Positions 1-8,080 of a stretch of 38,232 bases of DNA are shown here, in pieces (position 1 is the stretch's first letter; each line of letters opens with the position of its first letter). Source of the stretch: CAYRMV01 sp964425255 (GTDB lineage: Bacteria > Bacteroidota > Bacteroidia > Flavobacteriales_D > Crocinitomicaceae). A program made the position numbers and the translations under genes. The notes under the pieces are model-generated. The model did not search any database. It worked only from the letters and a program-made list of their open reading frames with translations, and was not told where the DNA came from. The stretch lies in NCBI GenBank assembly GCA_964425255.1, contig CAYRMV010000016.1:1-38232 (forward strand), given 5' to 3'.

Positions 1-1
1 C

Positions 2-58
2 GTATACAGCGAAGTATTTGGGGATGGAGATGGGGTGAGAATTATTTTAATTTTATAA
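2..58 (+). other. possible 3' end of an upstream gene
   Basis: An open frame enters from the left edge and stops at TAA 56-58, giving about 18 residues (VYSEVFGDGDG followed by a hydrophobic end). A second open frame ends at 36-38. Neither tail is long enough to recognise. The region could equally be intergenic DNA in which the IS landed. Confidence 0.2.
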
Positions 59-59
59 T

Positions 60-68
60 AAAATTTTT
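60..68. repeat. left copy of 9-bp target-site duplication
   Basis: AAAATTTTT directly abuts the left terminal repeat, and its identical partner is at 1471-1479 directly outside the right terminal repeat. Without the IS, the DNA would read through a single copy. Confidence 0.85.
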
Positions 69-94
69 CACTACTGTCCGATAAAACTTTTTGA

Positions 95-130
95 AAAAGT
101 GGGACTTCCTGCAAAGGATTTCCCACTTTT
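95..130 (+). terminator. hairpin inside the left end of the IS
   Basis: AAAAGTGGGA (95-104) and TCCCACTTTT (121-130) form a 10-bp perfect stem around a 16-nt loop, upstream of the transposase ATG at 161. The stem ends in four T, so it could act as a weak terminator or sequester the leader. IS10/IS50-type elements are known to use such structures against read-through expression; that role here is inference. Confidence 0.5.
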
Positions 131-160
131 ATGTAATTTGGTTTTGCGAACTAAAATTAC

Positions 161-1369
161 ATGAATAAAAGTAACTATTTTTTTGGACAGTCCGTTTTCG
201 GACAGCTGATTTCATTAATTGATTTGAAAAAAATCAAAACGCTCAGCAAAAAACATATGTCAGACCACTATGTTAAGAAGTTTGACACCTCAGATCACCT
301 AATCAGCATGCTTTTTTCAACATTTGCCAACTGCACTTCGTTGCGTGAAGTAGCGGCGTCAATGCTGGGCTTGAAAGGGAAAATGAGTCATTTTCAGTTG
401 AAAAATATTCCCTACAGAAGTACATTGAGCGATGCTAACAAGAGAAGAAGCCATTTGGTATTCCAAGATGTGTATTATTCGTTGCTCGAAAAATATCACC
501 CAATTATCTCGGACAGCCGACAAACGTATGCTTGGGAAAATCGTATAGAAATCATTGATTCTAGCACAATATCTTTATTTAAGGATATTTTGAGTTGTGT
601 TGGGAGAAAGTCAAATTGCGGAAAGAGAAAAGGAGGCATAAAGGTACATACACAAATAAATTTACAAGATCGAGTGCCGAAGCTTATTTGGTTCTCTGCC
701 GCTACAACTCATGATAAGCAATTTTTGAAACATGTTGAACTAGAGAAAGATAAAATCGCAGTGTTTGATAAGGGTTACAATGATTACAAGACTTTTGACG
801 AGTTCAACGAGAGCGGAATTTTCTTTGTAACACGCTTAAAATCCAATGCATCATATGAATCGGTGAAAGAAAATGACATCCCCTCATACATCGATAATGG
901 TGTAATAAATGATGAAATCATCCGCGTTGATGTTAAAGAAAACGGTACATATTTAAAGACCATTGAACTCCGAAAAATCGCATATTGGGACAATAAAGAC
1001 AAGCGATGCTTTGAATTTATTACCAATCTATACGGAATGAATGCAGGGCATATTGCTATAATATACAAAAAACGTTGGCAGATAGAACTCATGTTCAAGC
1101 AACTCAAACAAAACTTTCCGCTAAAATTTTTCCTTGGCGAGAATGAAAATGCAATTAAAATACAGATTTGGTGTGCCCTCATCGTAAACCTATTGCTCAC
1201 AGTTATTCAAAAGAAAATTAAGAGAGAATGGGCTTTCTCTAACATCGCTAGCTTCTGTTGACTTCACTTGTTCAACTACGTTCATTTAATCAAATTTCTT
1301 GAAAACCCTGAGAAAGACTGGCTAAAAGAAAACGATGCTCAACTTAAATTTATATTTAACAGCTCATAA
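161..1369 (+). pseudogene. IS4-family transposase interrupted by an in-frame TGA
   Basis: The N-terminal part resembles the DUF4372 domain (about 1-75) and is followed by a DDE_Tnp_1 catalytic core. Visible catalytic positions are D133 (EIIDSS), D203 (VFDKGYND) and E309. E309 lies in a perfect Y-(2)-R-(3)-E-(6)-K signature (Y302, R305, E309, K316) of IS4 transposases. Translation stops at TGA 1259-1261 after 366 residues, yet the same frame continues for 35 codons to TAA 1367-1369. That tail reads LHLFNYVHLIKFLENPEKDW, which matches the usual family C-terminus. One CGA-to-TGA change would explain it, since family members typically read FCRxHLFNY here. All catalytic residues precede the stop, so residual activity is possible. 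Confidence 0.85.
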
Positions 1370-1480
1370 AAGTGGGGGGGCTTACTTTTCAAATTGTACG
1401 ATCTACAGCAGTAAAATCAAGACTTTCAAACTGCAAAATGATTAATTTGTATTTTTATCGGACAGTAATGAAAATTTTTA

Positions 1481-1488
1481 TAGATTTG
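1481..1488 (+). promoter_or_regulatory. candidate -7 box of the large T9SS gene
   Basis: TAGATTTG fits the Bacteroidota TAnnTTTG -7 consensus, 25 nt before the ATG at 1514. It lies just outside the right TSD copy, so the -33 region (about 1454-1463) now consists of the IS terminus and has no TTTG at the proper distance. The insertion may have altered expression of the gene. Confidence 0.4.
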
Positions 1489-1513
1489 AAACTAATATTA
1501 AACTTAATTAACT

Positions 1514-4500
1514 ATGAAACTTACATTTTTTACTTTTTTATTTCTTACATTTTCTTCATTTGCTCAAAACTATCAGTTAGAGCCTCATTGGTGGTCAGTA
1601 AATGGTGATGTATATGATGTTCTTGTAGATACACTAGAAGAGCGCGTTTTTTTAGGAGGTGCTTTTAGCTCTATAGGACCTGTGTCTTCAAATTTAGCAT
1701 TGATAAATAGATTTTCTAGTGGACATACCTTTCGATTTCCATCTGTGAATGGAGAAGTAAGATTTGCTGAATCAGACCAAAATGGAGGTTGGTACATTGG
1801 CGGTTTATTCAATAAGGTAGGTGATAGTATTAGAAATAAATTTGCTCATATTGATGAAAATGGTATTGTATCTAGCCTAAATTTAAATATAGTAGGTGAT
1901 TATATTGAATCGATCATATTTGCTGATTCTGTTTTGTTTGTTGGAGGAAAATTTGATTCAATTCAAGGTCAAAAAAGATACAATATAGCAAAATTTAATT
2001 TACAAAATAATCAATTGTCAAGTTGGTCTCCTACATTCAATTCACATAGTTATAGTATGGAATTGAAGAATAATTTGCTTTATATTGGAAGTAAATCCTA
2101 CATGTCATTAAATTCTTATCCACTCAGTTATCTAATTTCATTAAATACAATTTCTGGACAAATTACTACTAATTTTAACGTTAATGGACCTGTTCATAGT
2201 TTAAAAATTCAAGATGATCAATTGTTTTTTTCAGGAAATTTTACTCATGTGTTAAATCAAGGAAGAAATAGATTAGCTTCAATCAATTTATCAAATATTT
2301 CGCTCTCAAATCTAAACTTAAATATTGACGGTGTTGTTAGATGCTTTGACCTACAAGATTCTGTTGCATATTTTTCTGGAGAATTTTCAAGTGTGAATGG
2401 AGTTTCAAAAGACAAAATAGCATCAGTTAATATTTATTCAAATTCTTTGTTACCATTTTATTTAAATGTTCCAATCTTGAACTCGATAGTTATTAAAGAT
2501 TCCATTTTATACATGGGAGGAAATTTTAATTCTATCATGTTTACAAATAGAAATAATCTAGTTAGTGTTAATGTTAATACAATGCAACTACTTGAATGGG
2601 AGCCGTTTTGCGAGGGTGTTGTTAATCGTGTTTCTATTGAAAATAATGATTTATTTGTATGTGGAAATTTTTATAATGTAGGCAATATAAAAGCAAGTAA
2701 TTTAGCAGTTTTGGATTTGAATACAGGAGAGCCATTAAGTATTAACTTTGGTACTATCAGTGGTCCAGTTAATTCTATTAAACTTCATAATGGCATTTTG
2801 TATGTGGGAGGTAATTTTAGTACAATAAACAATACATACTTTAGACAAAGACTTGCATCATTTAATGCTCAAACTGGGCAATTAACGAATTGGAATCCTT
2901 CTGCTAATAGTAATGTTTCAAAACTTGTGATAAACAACCAGAATGAACTTTTTATATCTGGATTTTTTACAACAGTATCTGGTTTTAATAGGGCAGGCTT
3001 AGCATCTTTTGATTTGTCTACTGGATCTCTTTCAAACTGGGATCCATTACAAAATACCCCTTACACACAAAGCTTTCAAGTTTATGATATGGTTTATAGA
3101 AATGAAAAATTATACGTTACTGGTTTTTTATATCACATGTATAGTTTGACGGGTGGACTAGCGGTTTTTGATGAGAATGATGTTCTACAAGATTTTGATA
3201 TTAACATGAATGGAAATTTTTTTGATTTTGATATAACAGATACTGTTATGTACGGTGTAGGGAACTTTTCTGAAATTAATGGTCTAAATCAAAGTTATTT
3301 AGCAGGAATAAATTTGAATTCAGGTCAATTAGTACCAAATAATATAGATATAAGTGGTTTTTCAGGTTCTACTGCGATTGCAACTTCACTTATTGCTAAT
3401 GAACAAGACATTATTTTTGTTGGTTTTTACGATTCAGTAAATGGACATAAAAGAAATTTTGTTTCTTCTATTGATAAAAATACATTCCAAGTAAGGTCAT
3501 GGAATATTGATTTTAATGATGAGGTTTCAAAAGTATTTAAAACTCATAATGGTTTTGCTGTATCAGGAACCTTCACTGAAGTTGACGGTAAACCAATTAG
3601 TCGATTAGCTTTTTTTTCCAGAGTTTGTGAAAATGATCAATTAAACATACAGCCATCAGGTGAAGCAGTTATTCAAGTTTCTCAGAACGATATATGTTCT
3701 GGTTTAGATTCAGTAAAACTCACTGTTGTTTCACAAAATTTAAATTCAGCAAATGAATGGTTTTGGTATACTGATTCGTGTGGAGTTGTTCCATTTGACT
3801 CTGGATTTAGTATAGATGTGTTTCCACTTGAATCTACTCACTATTTTGTAAAAGGACAAGGTTCTTGCGTAAGTGATGGAATTTGTCAATCGGTATATAT
3901 AAATGTATTACAAAACTCATTATATATTGATACTCAAATTGCATGTGATTCGTATACATGGATGGATGGAATAACATACACAGAATCCAATGATACAGCT
4001 GAGTTTTTTCTAACTAATGCTCAAGGTTGTGATTCAATAATTAAATTAAACTTGACATTAAATAACACCTTATATTCTGTCGATTCTATTCAAACCTGCA
4101 CCCCCATCACTTGGATTGATGGAATAACCTATACCGAATCAAACACCACAGCTACACATACATTGCAGACCGTAACAGGATGTGATTCGGTTGTAAGTTT
4201 ACATTTAACTATTGTTAATCCGCAGCCGATTAGTGCAAATGTGTATGTTCAACCGAGTCATCCAGATTCTTGTGTCGGAAATTTAGCACTTCATGTTCAA
4301 GGAAATGAATTGTTTGAGGTGTATATAGATGATATTTTGGCAGAGAGCAATGTGTCTGATTATAGTTTATTTTCTGATTTATGTTCCGGTGTACATACTT
4401 TGAAAATCACCGATGTTTGTGGTGATTCATTGGTGAGTAGTTTCGTCATACCGGTGGATTCCAATTATATTTTTACGAATCCATTTTTAGATTCGATTGC

Positions 4501-5029
4501 AGTGGATTCTTTAGGGACAACGGTTGAGAATTGTGAGATTGACTATAATTCCATTGATACAGCTTACATTGATTCGTTGTGGGCCACAGGAAATACGGTG
4601 TATGTGATTTGGAATATTGTGGATGCCAACGGTTCAAATTATGATACAACATCCTTTGAATTGAACAATGGAAATGGAGTTTATTATCTGCAATTGAGTT
4701 TATTTTGTCCAAATCGAGCTTTGGGTGAGTATTTCACGGTTTCTCAAGCTATCCATTTTTCCGATGGTAGTCCTTCGATTGTTTCAGTTGATGAATTAGA
4801 AGATGCGGGAGTGTTCATTTTCCCCAACCCAACTTCTTCTTCGGTAACCATTCAGTTGTCAGGTCAATCGGCACAAGTGAAGTTATACGACGCTCACGGA
4901 AAATTCATCCGAGAACAACAGATCATTTCCTCTGGAGAATTGTCATTGGTCGATGTACAAAGTGGAATTTACATGATCGAGATTATTACTGATCAGAATA
5001 GGTCGATTCATAAGGTGATAAAGCAGTAA
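1514..5029 (+). CDS. T9SS-secreted beta-propeller-like surface protein
   Basis: The protein has 1171 residues. An N-terminal signal peptide (MKLTFFTFLFLTFSSFAQ) is followed by about 700 residues of irregular blade-like repeats. These carry recurrent GG(N/A)F and LASxNLxxG motifs and resemble DUF5122-type beta-propellers. Two related modules follow, starting near C811 (CDSYTWMDGITYTES) and C862 (CTPITWIDGITYTES), each ending in a GCDS motif; such modules are common in secreted flavobacterial proteins. The last ~73 residues (from about 1099, IFPNPTSSSVTIQ) are a type A T9SS C-terminal sorting domain. Export through SecYEG and then the T9SS to the cell surface is expected; the ligand is unknown. 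Base composition is clearly more AT-rich up to about nt 4080 than after it. An IS element ends 35 bp upstream of the start codon's TSD-proximal leader, and a terminator follows directly. Confidence 0.9.
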   Translation: MKLTFFTFLFLTFSSFAQNYQLEPHWWSVNGDVYDVLVDTLEERVFLGGAFSSIGPVSSNLALINRFSSGHTFRFPSVNGEVRFAESDQNGGWYIGGLFNKVGDSIRNKFAHIDENGIVSSLNLNIVGDYIESIIFADSVLFVGGKFDSIQGQKRYNIAKFNLQNNQLSSWSPTFNSHSYSMELKNNLLYIGSKSYMSLNSYPLSYLISLNTISGQITTNFNVNGPVHSLKIQDDQLFFSGNFTHVLNQGRNRLASINLSNISLSNLNLNIDGVVRCFDLQDSVAYFSGEFSSVNGVSKDKIASVNIYSNSLLPFYLNVPILNSIVIKDSILYMGGNFNSIMFTNRNNLVSVNVNTMQLLEWEPFCEGVVNRVSIENNDLFVCGNFYNVGNIKASNLAVLDLNTGEPLSINFGTISGPVNSIKLHNGILYVGGNFSTINNTYFRQRLASFNAQTGQLTNWNPSANSNVSKLVINNQNELFISGFFTTVSGFNRAGLASFDLSTGSLSNWDPLQNTPYTQSFQVYDMVYRNEKLYVTGFLYHMYSLTGGLAVFDENDVLQDFDINMNGNFFDFDITDTVMYGVGNFSEINGLNQSYLAGINLNSGQLVPNNIDISGFSGSTAIATSLIANEQDIIFVGFYDSVNGHKRNFVSSIDKNTFQVRSWNIDFNDEVSKVFKTHNGFAVSGTFTEVDGKPISRLAFFSRVCENDQLNIQPSGEAVIQVSQNDICSGLDSVKLTVVSQNLNSANEWFWYTDSCGVVPFDSGFSIDVFPLESTHYFVKGQGSCVSDGICQSVYINVLQNSLYIDTQIACDSYTWMDGITYTESNDTAEFFLTNAQGCDSIIKLNLTLNNTLYSVDSIQTCTPITWIDGITYTESNTTATHTLQTVTGCDSVVSLHLTIVNPQPISANVYVQPSHPDSCVGNLALHVQGNELFEVYIDDILAESNVSDYSLFSDLCSGVHTLKITDVCGDSLVSSFVIPVDSNYIFTNPFLDSIAVDSLGTTVENCEIDYNSIDTAYIDSLWATGNTVYVIWNIVDANGSNYDTTSFELNNGNGVYYLQLSLFCPNRALGEYFTVSQAIHFSDGSPSIVSVDELEDAGVFIFPNPTSSSVTIQLSGQSAQVKLYDAHGKFIREQQIISSGELSLVDVQSGIYMIEIITDQNRSIHKVIKQ

Positions 5030-5036
5030 ATAGTGT

Positions 5037-5072
5037 AGGAGATTATCATATTTTAGGTAATCTCCTTTTTTT
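5037..5072 (+). terminator. intrinsic terminator
   Basis: AGGAGATTA (5037-5045) pairs perfectly with TAATCTCCT (5058-5066) around a 12-nt loop, followed by seven T (5066-5072). It lies 8 bp after the stop of the T9SS gene and also separates it from the convergent ohrR-like gene. Confidence 0.88.
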
Positions 5073-5083
5073 ATATATGGTTT

Positions 5084-5536
5084 CTACCTCCCAACCTTCT
5101 CTTCCAATATTTTTACCAACCCATTCAATTGATCGCGTAAGTCTGTCACATCTTGTGGATTCACGTTTGTGAGTGACATCGATTCAACCAACTTTTCGGG
5201 GATCGATTGCGCTAAATGTTCGAGTGTTTTTCCTTTTTCAGTGAGAGCGATGATTTTACTGCGTTCGTCTTCGTTCGATTTTTTTCGTTCGATGAGGTCG
5301 AGTATTTCCATGCGTTGTAATAGGGGAGTGAGCGTATTGGTGTTGAGAATCAGTTTGGCACCGATTTCTTGTACCGAAAGGTGGTCGTTTTCCCACAACA
5401 CCAATAACACCAAATATTGGGGATAAGTCAATCCAGCTTGCTCCAGTAATGGTTGGTATAATCGAGTAATTAAGCGCGATGAAGCGTATAGCGGAAAACA
5501 AATTTGATTTTCCAGTTTTAACTGATCGTAACTCAT
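5084..5536 (-). CDS. ohrR: MarR/OhrR-family peroxide-sensing repressor
   Basis: This 150-residue winged-helix MarR protein closely follows the OhrR pattern. Cys13 (QICFPLYASSR) sits in the position of the reactive Cys15 of Bacillus subtilis OhrR. Tyr27 (LYQPLL) and Tyr38 (LTYPQYLV) are exactly 14 and 25 residues further on, like the Cys-contacting Tyr29 and Tyr40 there. No other cysteine is present, so it should be a 1-Cys sensor that loses DNA binding when Cys13 is oxidised by organic hydroperoxide. The frame is open to 5614, but the internal ATG (MSYDQLKLENQ) gives the normal length and is chosen. Its neighbour on the same strand is a glutathione peroxidase, the probable target. The gene symbol is by family resemblance. 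Confidence 0.85.
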   Translation of the reverse strand: MSYDQLKLENQICFPLYASSRLITRLYQPLLEQAGLTYPQYLVLLVLWENDHLSVQEIGAKLILNTNTLTPLLQRMEILDLIERKKSNEDERSKIIALTEKGKTLEHLAQSIPEKLVESMSLTNVNPQDVTDLRDQLNGLVKILEEKVGR

Positions 5537-5620
5537 GTTTTGGTTATATGTTTTTGATTTCAAACCGTATTTAAAGCTATTTATCGGATATGCAATTGTT
5601 GATGTTTTCGTCACTGGAAT

Positions 5621-5717
5621 TAAGCGACTAGGCGACTAATGCTGACGATGAATGTCAGCATCGTGACAAAGCTTTGCTTTCGTCATCGACTAACCCACTA
5701 ACCAACTAATCGACTAA
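5621..5717. repeat. dispersed repeat: hairpin element plus CTAA-rich tail
   Basis: The gap between gpx and ohrR holds GCTGAC/GTCAGC (a short hairpin near 5641-5659). It is followed by GCATCGTGACAAA-(7 nt)-TTTCGTCATCGA (5658-5689) and an array of CTAA-type words (ACTAACCCACTAACCAACTAA). The GCATCGTGACAAA/TTTCGTCATCGA pair recurs with the same spacing at 8087-8118. No open reading frame is supported. Confidence 0.7.
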
Positions 5718-5721
5718 GTAT

Positions 5722-6207
5722 CTACTTCAACAACTTCTGAATATCCGCTTCCATCGCTTCTGGCTTGGTTGTCGGTGCGAAACGCTTCACCGGTTTACCA
5801 TTTTTATCGATCAAAAACTTGGTAAAATTCCATTTGATTCGACTACCAAACAATCCGCCCAATTTGGATTTGAGGTATTGAAAAACAGGATGTGTGTTTG
5901 GACCGTTCACATCAATTTTCTCGAATAATTGAAACGTGACACCAAAATTCACTTGACAAGCAGTTTCAATTTCCGAAGCATTGCCAGGTTCTTGATTTAA
6001 AAACTGACTCGATGGAAATCCTAAAATCACCAATCCTTCGTCTTTGTATTTCTGATGTAATTTTTCTAAGCCTTCGAATTGAGGAGCCAAGCCACATTTG
6101 CTAGCAGTGTTCACTACCAAAACAGTTTTTCCTTCAAAGTCTTTAAAATCAACTTCTTTCCCTTGTAAAGTTTTCGCTTTTAGCGTATGAAATGACGTGT
6201 TTTTCAT
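5722..6207 (-). CDS. glutathione peroxidase family thiol peroxidase
   Basis: The 161-residue thioredoxin-fold peroxidase reduces hydroperoxides. The peroxidatic Cys38 lies in NTASKCGLAPQ, and the catalytic partners Gln68 (GFPSSQF), Trp126 and Asn127 (KWNFTKF) are all present. The usual FPCNQF cysteine is Ser66. Cys84 (ETACQVNFGV) sits where the resolving cysteine of thioredoxin-dependent GPx enzymes lies, so the electron donor is probably thioredoxin rather than glutathione (inference). No export signal is visible, so it should be cytoplasmic. Its promoter carries two palindromic operator-like sites, and an OhrR-type regulator lies downstream on the same strand, suggesting peroxide-induced expression. 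Confidence 0.92.
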   Translation of the reverse strand: MKNTSFHTLKAKTLQGKEVDFKDFEGKTVLVVNTASKCGLAPQFEGLEKLHQKYKDEGLVILGFPSSQFLNQEPGNASEIETACQVNFGVTFQLFEKIDVNGPNTHPVFQYLKSKLGGLFGSRIKWNFTKFLIDKNGKPVKRFAPTTKPEAMEADIQKLLK

Positions 6208-6222
6208 CGTAAATTCAATTTA

Positions 6223-6269
6223 TATCGTACACGATACAAATGTAATCAAAATTTTAAATCGTACACGAT
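6223..6269 (-). promoter_or_regulatory. peroxidase promoter with twin palindromic operators
   Basis: Two copies of ATCGTACACGAT (6224-6235 and 6258-6269) lie 34 bp apart in the same orientation, each followed on the plus strand by two bases and AAATG. The first is part of a 14-bp palindrome, 6223-6236. On the minus strand a -7 box TACATTTG (6244-6237) lies between them, so one site covers the expected start region and the other the -33 region. This arrangement suits repression by a dimeric MarR/OhrR protein. That OhrR is the binder is inference from adjacency. Confidence 0.75.
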
Positions 6270-6329
6270 GTAAATGGAAAAATGTTGATTTCTTTTTTTT
6301 CGGAATGGATTCGTTCGGCGAAATAGTGG

Positions 6330-6337
6330 TATTTTTG
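6330..6337 (+). promoter_or_regulatory. candidate -7 box upstream of the LOG/tlyA pair
   Basis: TATTTTTG matches TAnnTTTG, about 106 nt before the ATG at 6444. No clear -33 TTTG lies at 17-23 nt, so support is limited. Confidence 0.35.
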
Positions 6338-6443
6338 TTCCTTGCGAATACAACCAACAGCGCTTGAATCAAGAACTTGCGGATTCAAATACGACACTTC
6401 ACTGTTCGCGTTAATCGATTTGAAAATTTAAAATCAGTAAAAA

Positions 6444-7127
6444 ATGAATTCATTACGAAAAGATTGGACAGAAATCAAAACGAACGACAGTTGGGCAATT
6501 TTTAAAATTATGTCGGAATTTGTGGAAGGATATGAGCGCATGGCGCGTATCGGTCCGTGTATTTCCATTTTTGGTTCGGCGCGTACAAAACCAGACAATC
6601 CCTATTACCAATTAGCAGTCGAAATTGGTGAAAAATTAGCGCAAGCGGGTTATGGTGTGATCACCGGCGGTGGACCAGGAATCATGGAAGCAGGAAATCA
6701 AGGAGCACAACAAGGAAAAGGAAAATCCGTGGGCTTGAACATCGATTTGCCATTTGAGCAAAACCACAATCCGTATATCGATCCAGAACACAATTTGGAA
6801 TTCGATTACTTTTTTGTGCGCAAAGTGATTTTTGTCAAATATTCACAAGGCTTTGTTATTATGCCAGGTGGATTAGGAACCTTGGACGAAATGTTTGAAG
6901 CAATGACGCTGATTCAAACCAAAAAAATCAACAAAAGGCCCGTTGTTTTGGTTGGTACAAGTTATTGGACAGGCTTGTTTGAGTGGGTCAAGACAGTGAT
7001 GCTAGAGCAGGAAAATAACATTTCACCCAAAGATTTAGACTTATTCAAAATTGTCGACACAGCCGAAGAAGCGGTAAAATTCATTGAAGAATTTTATACG
7101 TCGCACGATTTATCTCCGAATTTTTAA
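6444..7127 (+). CDS. TIGR00730/LOG-family Rossmann protein
   Basis: The 227-residue protein belongs to the family of LOG cytokinin riboside 5'-monophosphate phosphoribohydrolases, which split nucleoside monophosphates into base and ribose 5-phosphate. It has the two family hallmarks: GGGPGIME (75-82) and PGGLGTLDE (141-149), the latter preceded by the VRKVIFVKYSQGF segment. No signal peptide is seen, so it is cytoplasmic. The physiological substrate in non-plant-associated bacteria is often uncertain, so no symbol is given. It lies 6 bp before the tlyA-like gene, so the two are probably co-transcribed. Confidence 0.9.
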   Translation: MNSLRKDWTEIKTNDSWAIFKIMSEFVEGYERMARIGPCISIFGSARTKPDNPYYQLAVEIGEKLAQAGYGVITGGGPGIMEAGNQGAQQGKGKSVGLNIDLPFEQNHNPYIDPEHNLEFDYFFVRKVIFVKYSQGFVIMPGGLGTLDEMFEAMTLIQTKKINKRPVVLVGTSYWTGLFEWVKTVMLEQENNISPKDLDLFKIVDTAEEAVKFIEEFYTSHDLSPNF

Positions 7128-7133
7128 TTCCTC

Positions 7134-7868
7134 ATGGAAGAACGAATAGATAAGATTTTGTTACAGCGCGGATTGGTTTCTACACGTGTTCGCGCTGAAC
7201 AACTCATCCAAGAAGTGGGTGTACAAGTAAATGGAAAATTGATTACCAAACCGGGTAAAAAATTTCCCTTGGATGTTGAAATTCAGTTGTTGGAAGAAGA
7301 ACTTCCGTGGGTTTCGCGTGGTGCACTCAAATTGGTGAAAGCCATCGAAACTTGGAACATCGATTTTACCCAAAAAACGGTCTTAGATGTCGGAGCAAGC
7401 ACCGGTGGATTTACCGAAGTAGCTCTTCAACACGGTGCGCAAAAAGTGTTTTGCGTGGATGTCGGTAGCGGACAATTACACCCTCGAATTGCAGAACGAT
7501 CTGAGGTGGTTAATCTTCAGAAAACCCACGTGCGAGAACTCACCAACCGATTGATTACCGATCCAATTGATGTCTGTGTAATTGATGTTGCGTTTATTTC
7601 ACTCGAAAAAATATTTCCCTTTATCCATGCTTTTCTAAAACCAGGGGCGAAAGTTATGGCGCTTGTCAAACCGCAATTTGAAGTAGGAAAAGAAAATGTA
7701 GGCAAAGGAGGAATCGTAAAAAACAAAACACTTTATCCTCAGGTCATTGAATCCGTGCAACAAGCAGCAAAATTAAATCAATTGACCTACATATCACACA
7801 CCGAAAGCCCGATTTTAGGAGGCGATGGCAACATGGAATTTTTAATGTTGTTAGAAAAAGAAAGTTAA
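7134..7868 (+). CDS. tlyA: TlyA-family rRNA 2'-O-methyltransferase
   Basis: An S4 RNA-binding domain (about 1-60; RIDKILLQRGLVSTRVRAE) is followed by an FtsJ-like Rossmann methyltransferase domain. The AdoMet-binding motif is VLDVGASTGGF (83-93). Candidate catalytic residues are Lys66, Asp151 (VIDVAF) and Lys179 (LVKPQFE). TlyA proteins methylate ribose 2'-OH groups in rRNA (16S C1409 and/or 23S C1920 in mycobacteria) and are often mislabelled haemolysins. At 244 residues the length is normal. It follows the LOG gene by 6 bp. The last codons overlap a weak AAAGTT/AACTTT hairpin with a short T run (7861-7878). Confidence 0.92.
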   Translation: MEERIDKILLQRGLVSTRVRAEQLIQEVGVQVNGKLITKPGKKFPLDVEIQLLEEELPWVSRGALKLVKAIETWNIDFTQKTVLDVGASTGGFTEVALQHGAQKVFCVDVGSGQLHPRIAERSEVVNLQKTHVRELTNRLITDPIDVCVIDVAFISLEKIFPFIHAFLKPGAKVMALVKPQFEVGKENVGKGGIVKNKTLYPQVIESVQQAAKLNQLTYISHTESPILGGDGNMEFLMLLEKES

Positions 7869-7880
7869 GTAACTTTTTCG

Positions 7881-7947
7881 GAGCTTTTTCCGGCTATCCG
7901 CTGTATCTCCCGATGAAAATCGGGAGGATGCCGCTCCTATCCGGGCT
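7881..7947. repeat. intergenic element with GAAA-loop hairpin
   Basis: The segment reads as two related halves (CCGGCTATCCGCTGTATC ... GGATGCCGCTCCTATCCGG). They flank a perfect hairpin, CTCCCGAT-GAAA-ATCGGGAG (7907-7926). It has the same architecture as the element at 24143-24234. It resembles intergenic elements I recall from flavobacterial genomes; that recollection is unverified. It lies within the 340-bp gap between tlyA and the permease. Confidence 0.6.
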
Positions 7948-7950
7948 AGA

Positions 7951-8035
7951 ATTCTTATTCCTCATTCTCATTCTGTTTCTCGCTCTATTTCTGTTCCTCA
8001 TTCCCACTCTGTTTCTCCCTCTGTTCCAACTAGTT
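7951..8035. repeat. pyrimidine-rich low-complexity repeat (TCTGTTTCTC type)
   Basis: Degenerate tandem words of the type TCATTCTGTTTCTCGCTCT repeat across this stretch. On the opposite strand they read GAGCGAGAAACAGAATGAG. The 157-bp tandem units at 14945-15414 contain the same GAGCGAAAAACAGAATGAG words, linking the two loci. No coding potential is evident. Confidence 0.55.
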
Positions 8036-8080
8036 CACCTCAAGTAGGAAAAGAACAAACCTAACTGTCCACTTTTCACT

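Larger units (their letters stand above)
69..1470 (+). mobile_element. IS4-family insertion sequence, complete ends
   Basis: The 1402-bp element is defined by imperfect terminal inverted repeats of 18 bp with one mismatch: left CACTACTGTCCGATAAAA (69-86), and right, read on the minus strand, CATTACTGTCCGATAAAA (1453-1470). AAAATTTTT stands directly outside both ends (60-68 and 1471-1479), a 9-bp target-site duplication of the size usual for IS4-family elements. A single transposase gene fills the element. The intact TSD and near-perfect ends point to recent insertion. I cannot name the exact IS. Confidence 0.9.

Noticed and set aside
784..1200. Minus-strand open frame of 138 codons inside the transposase
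   Set aside because: It lies wholly opposite the DDE catalytic core, which has clear family motifs on the plus strand.
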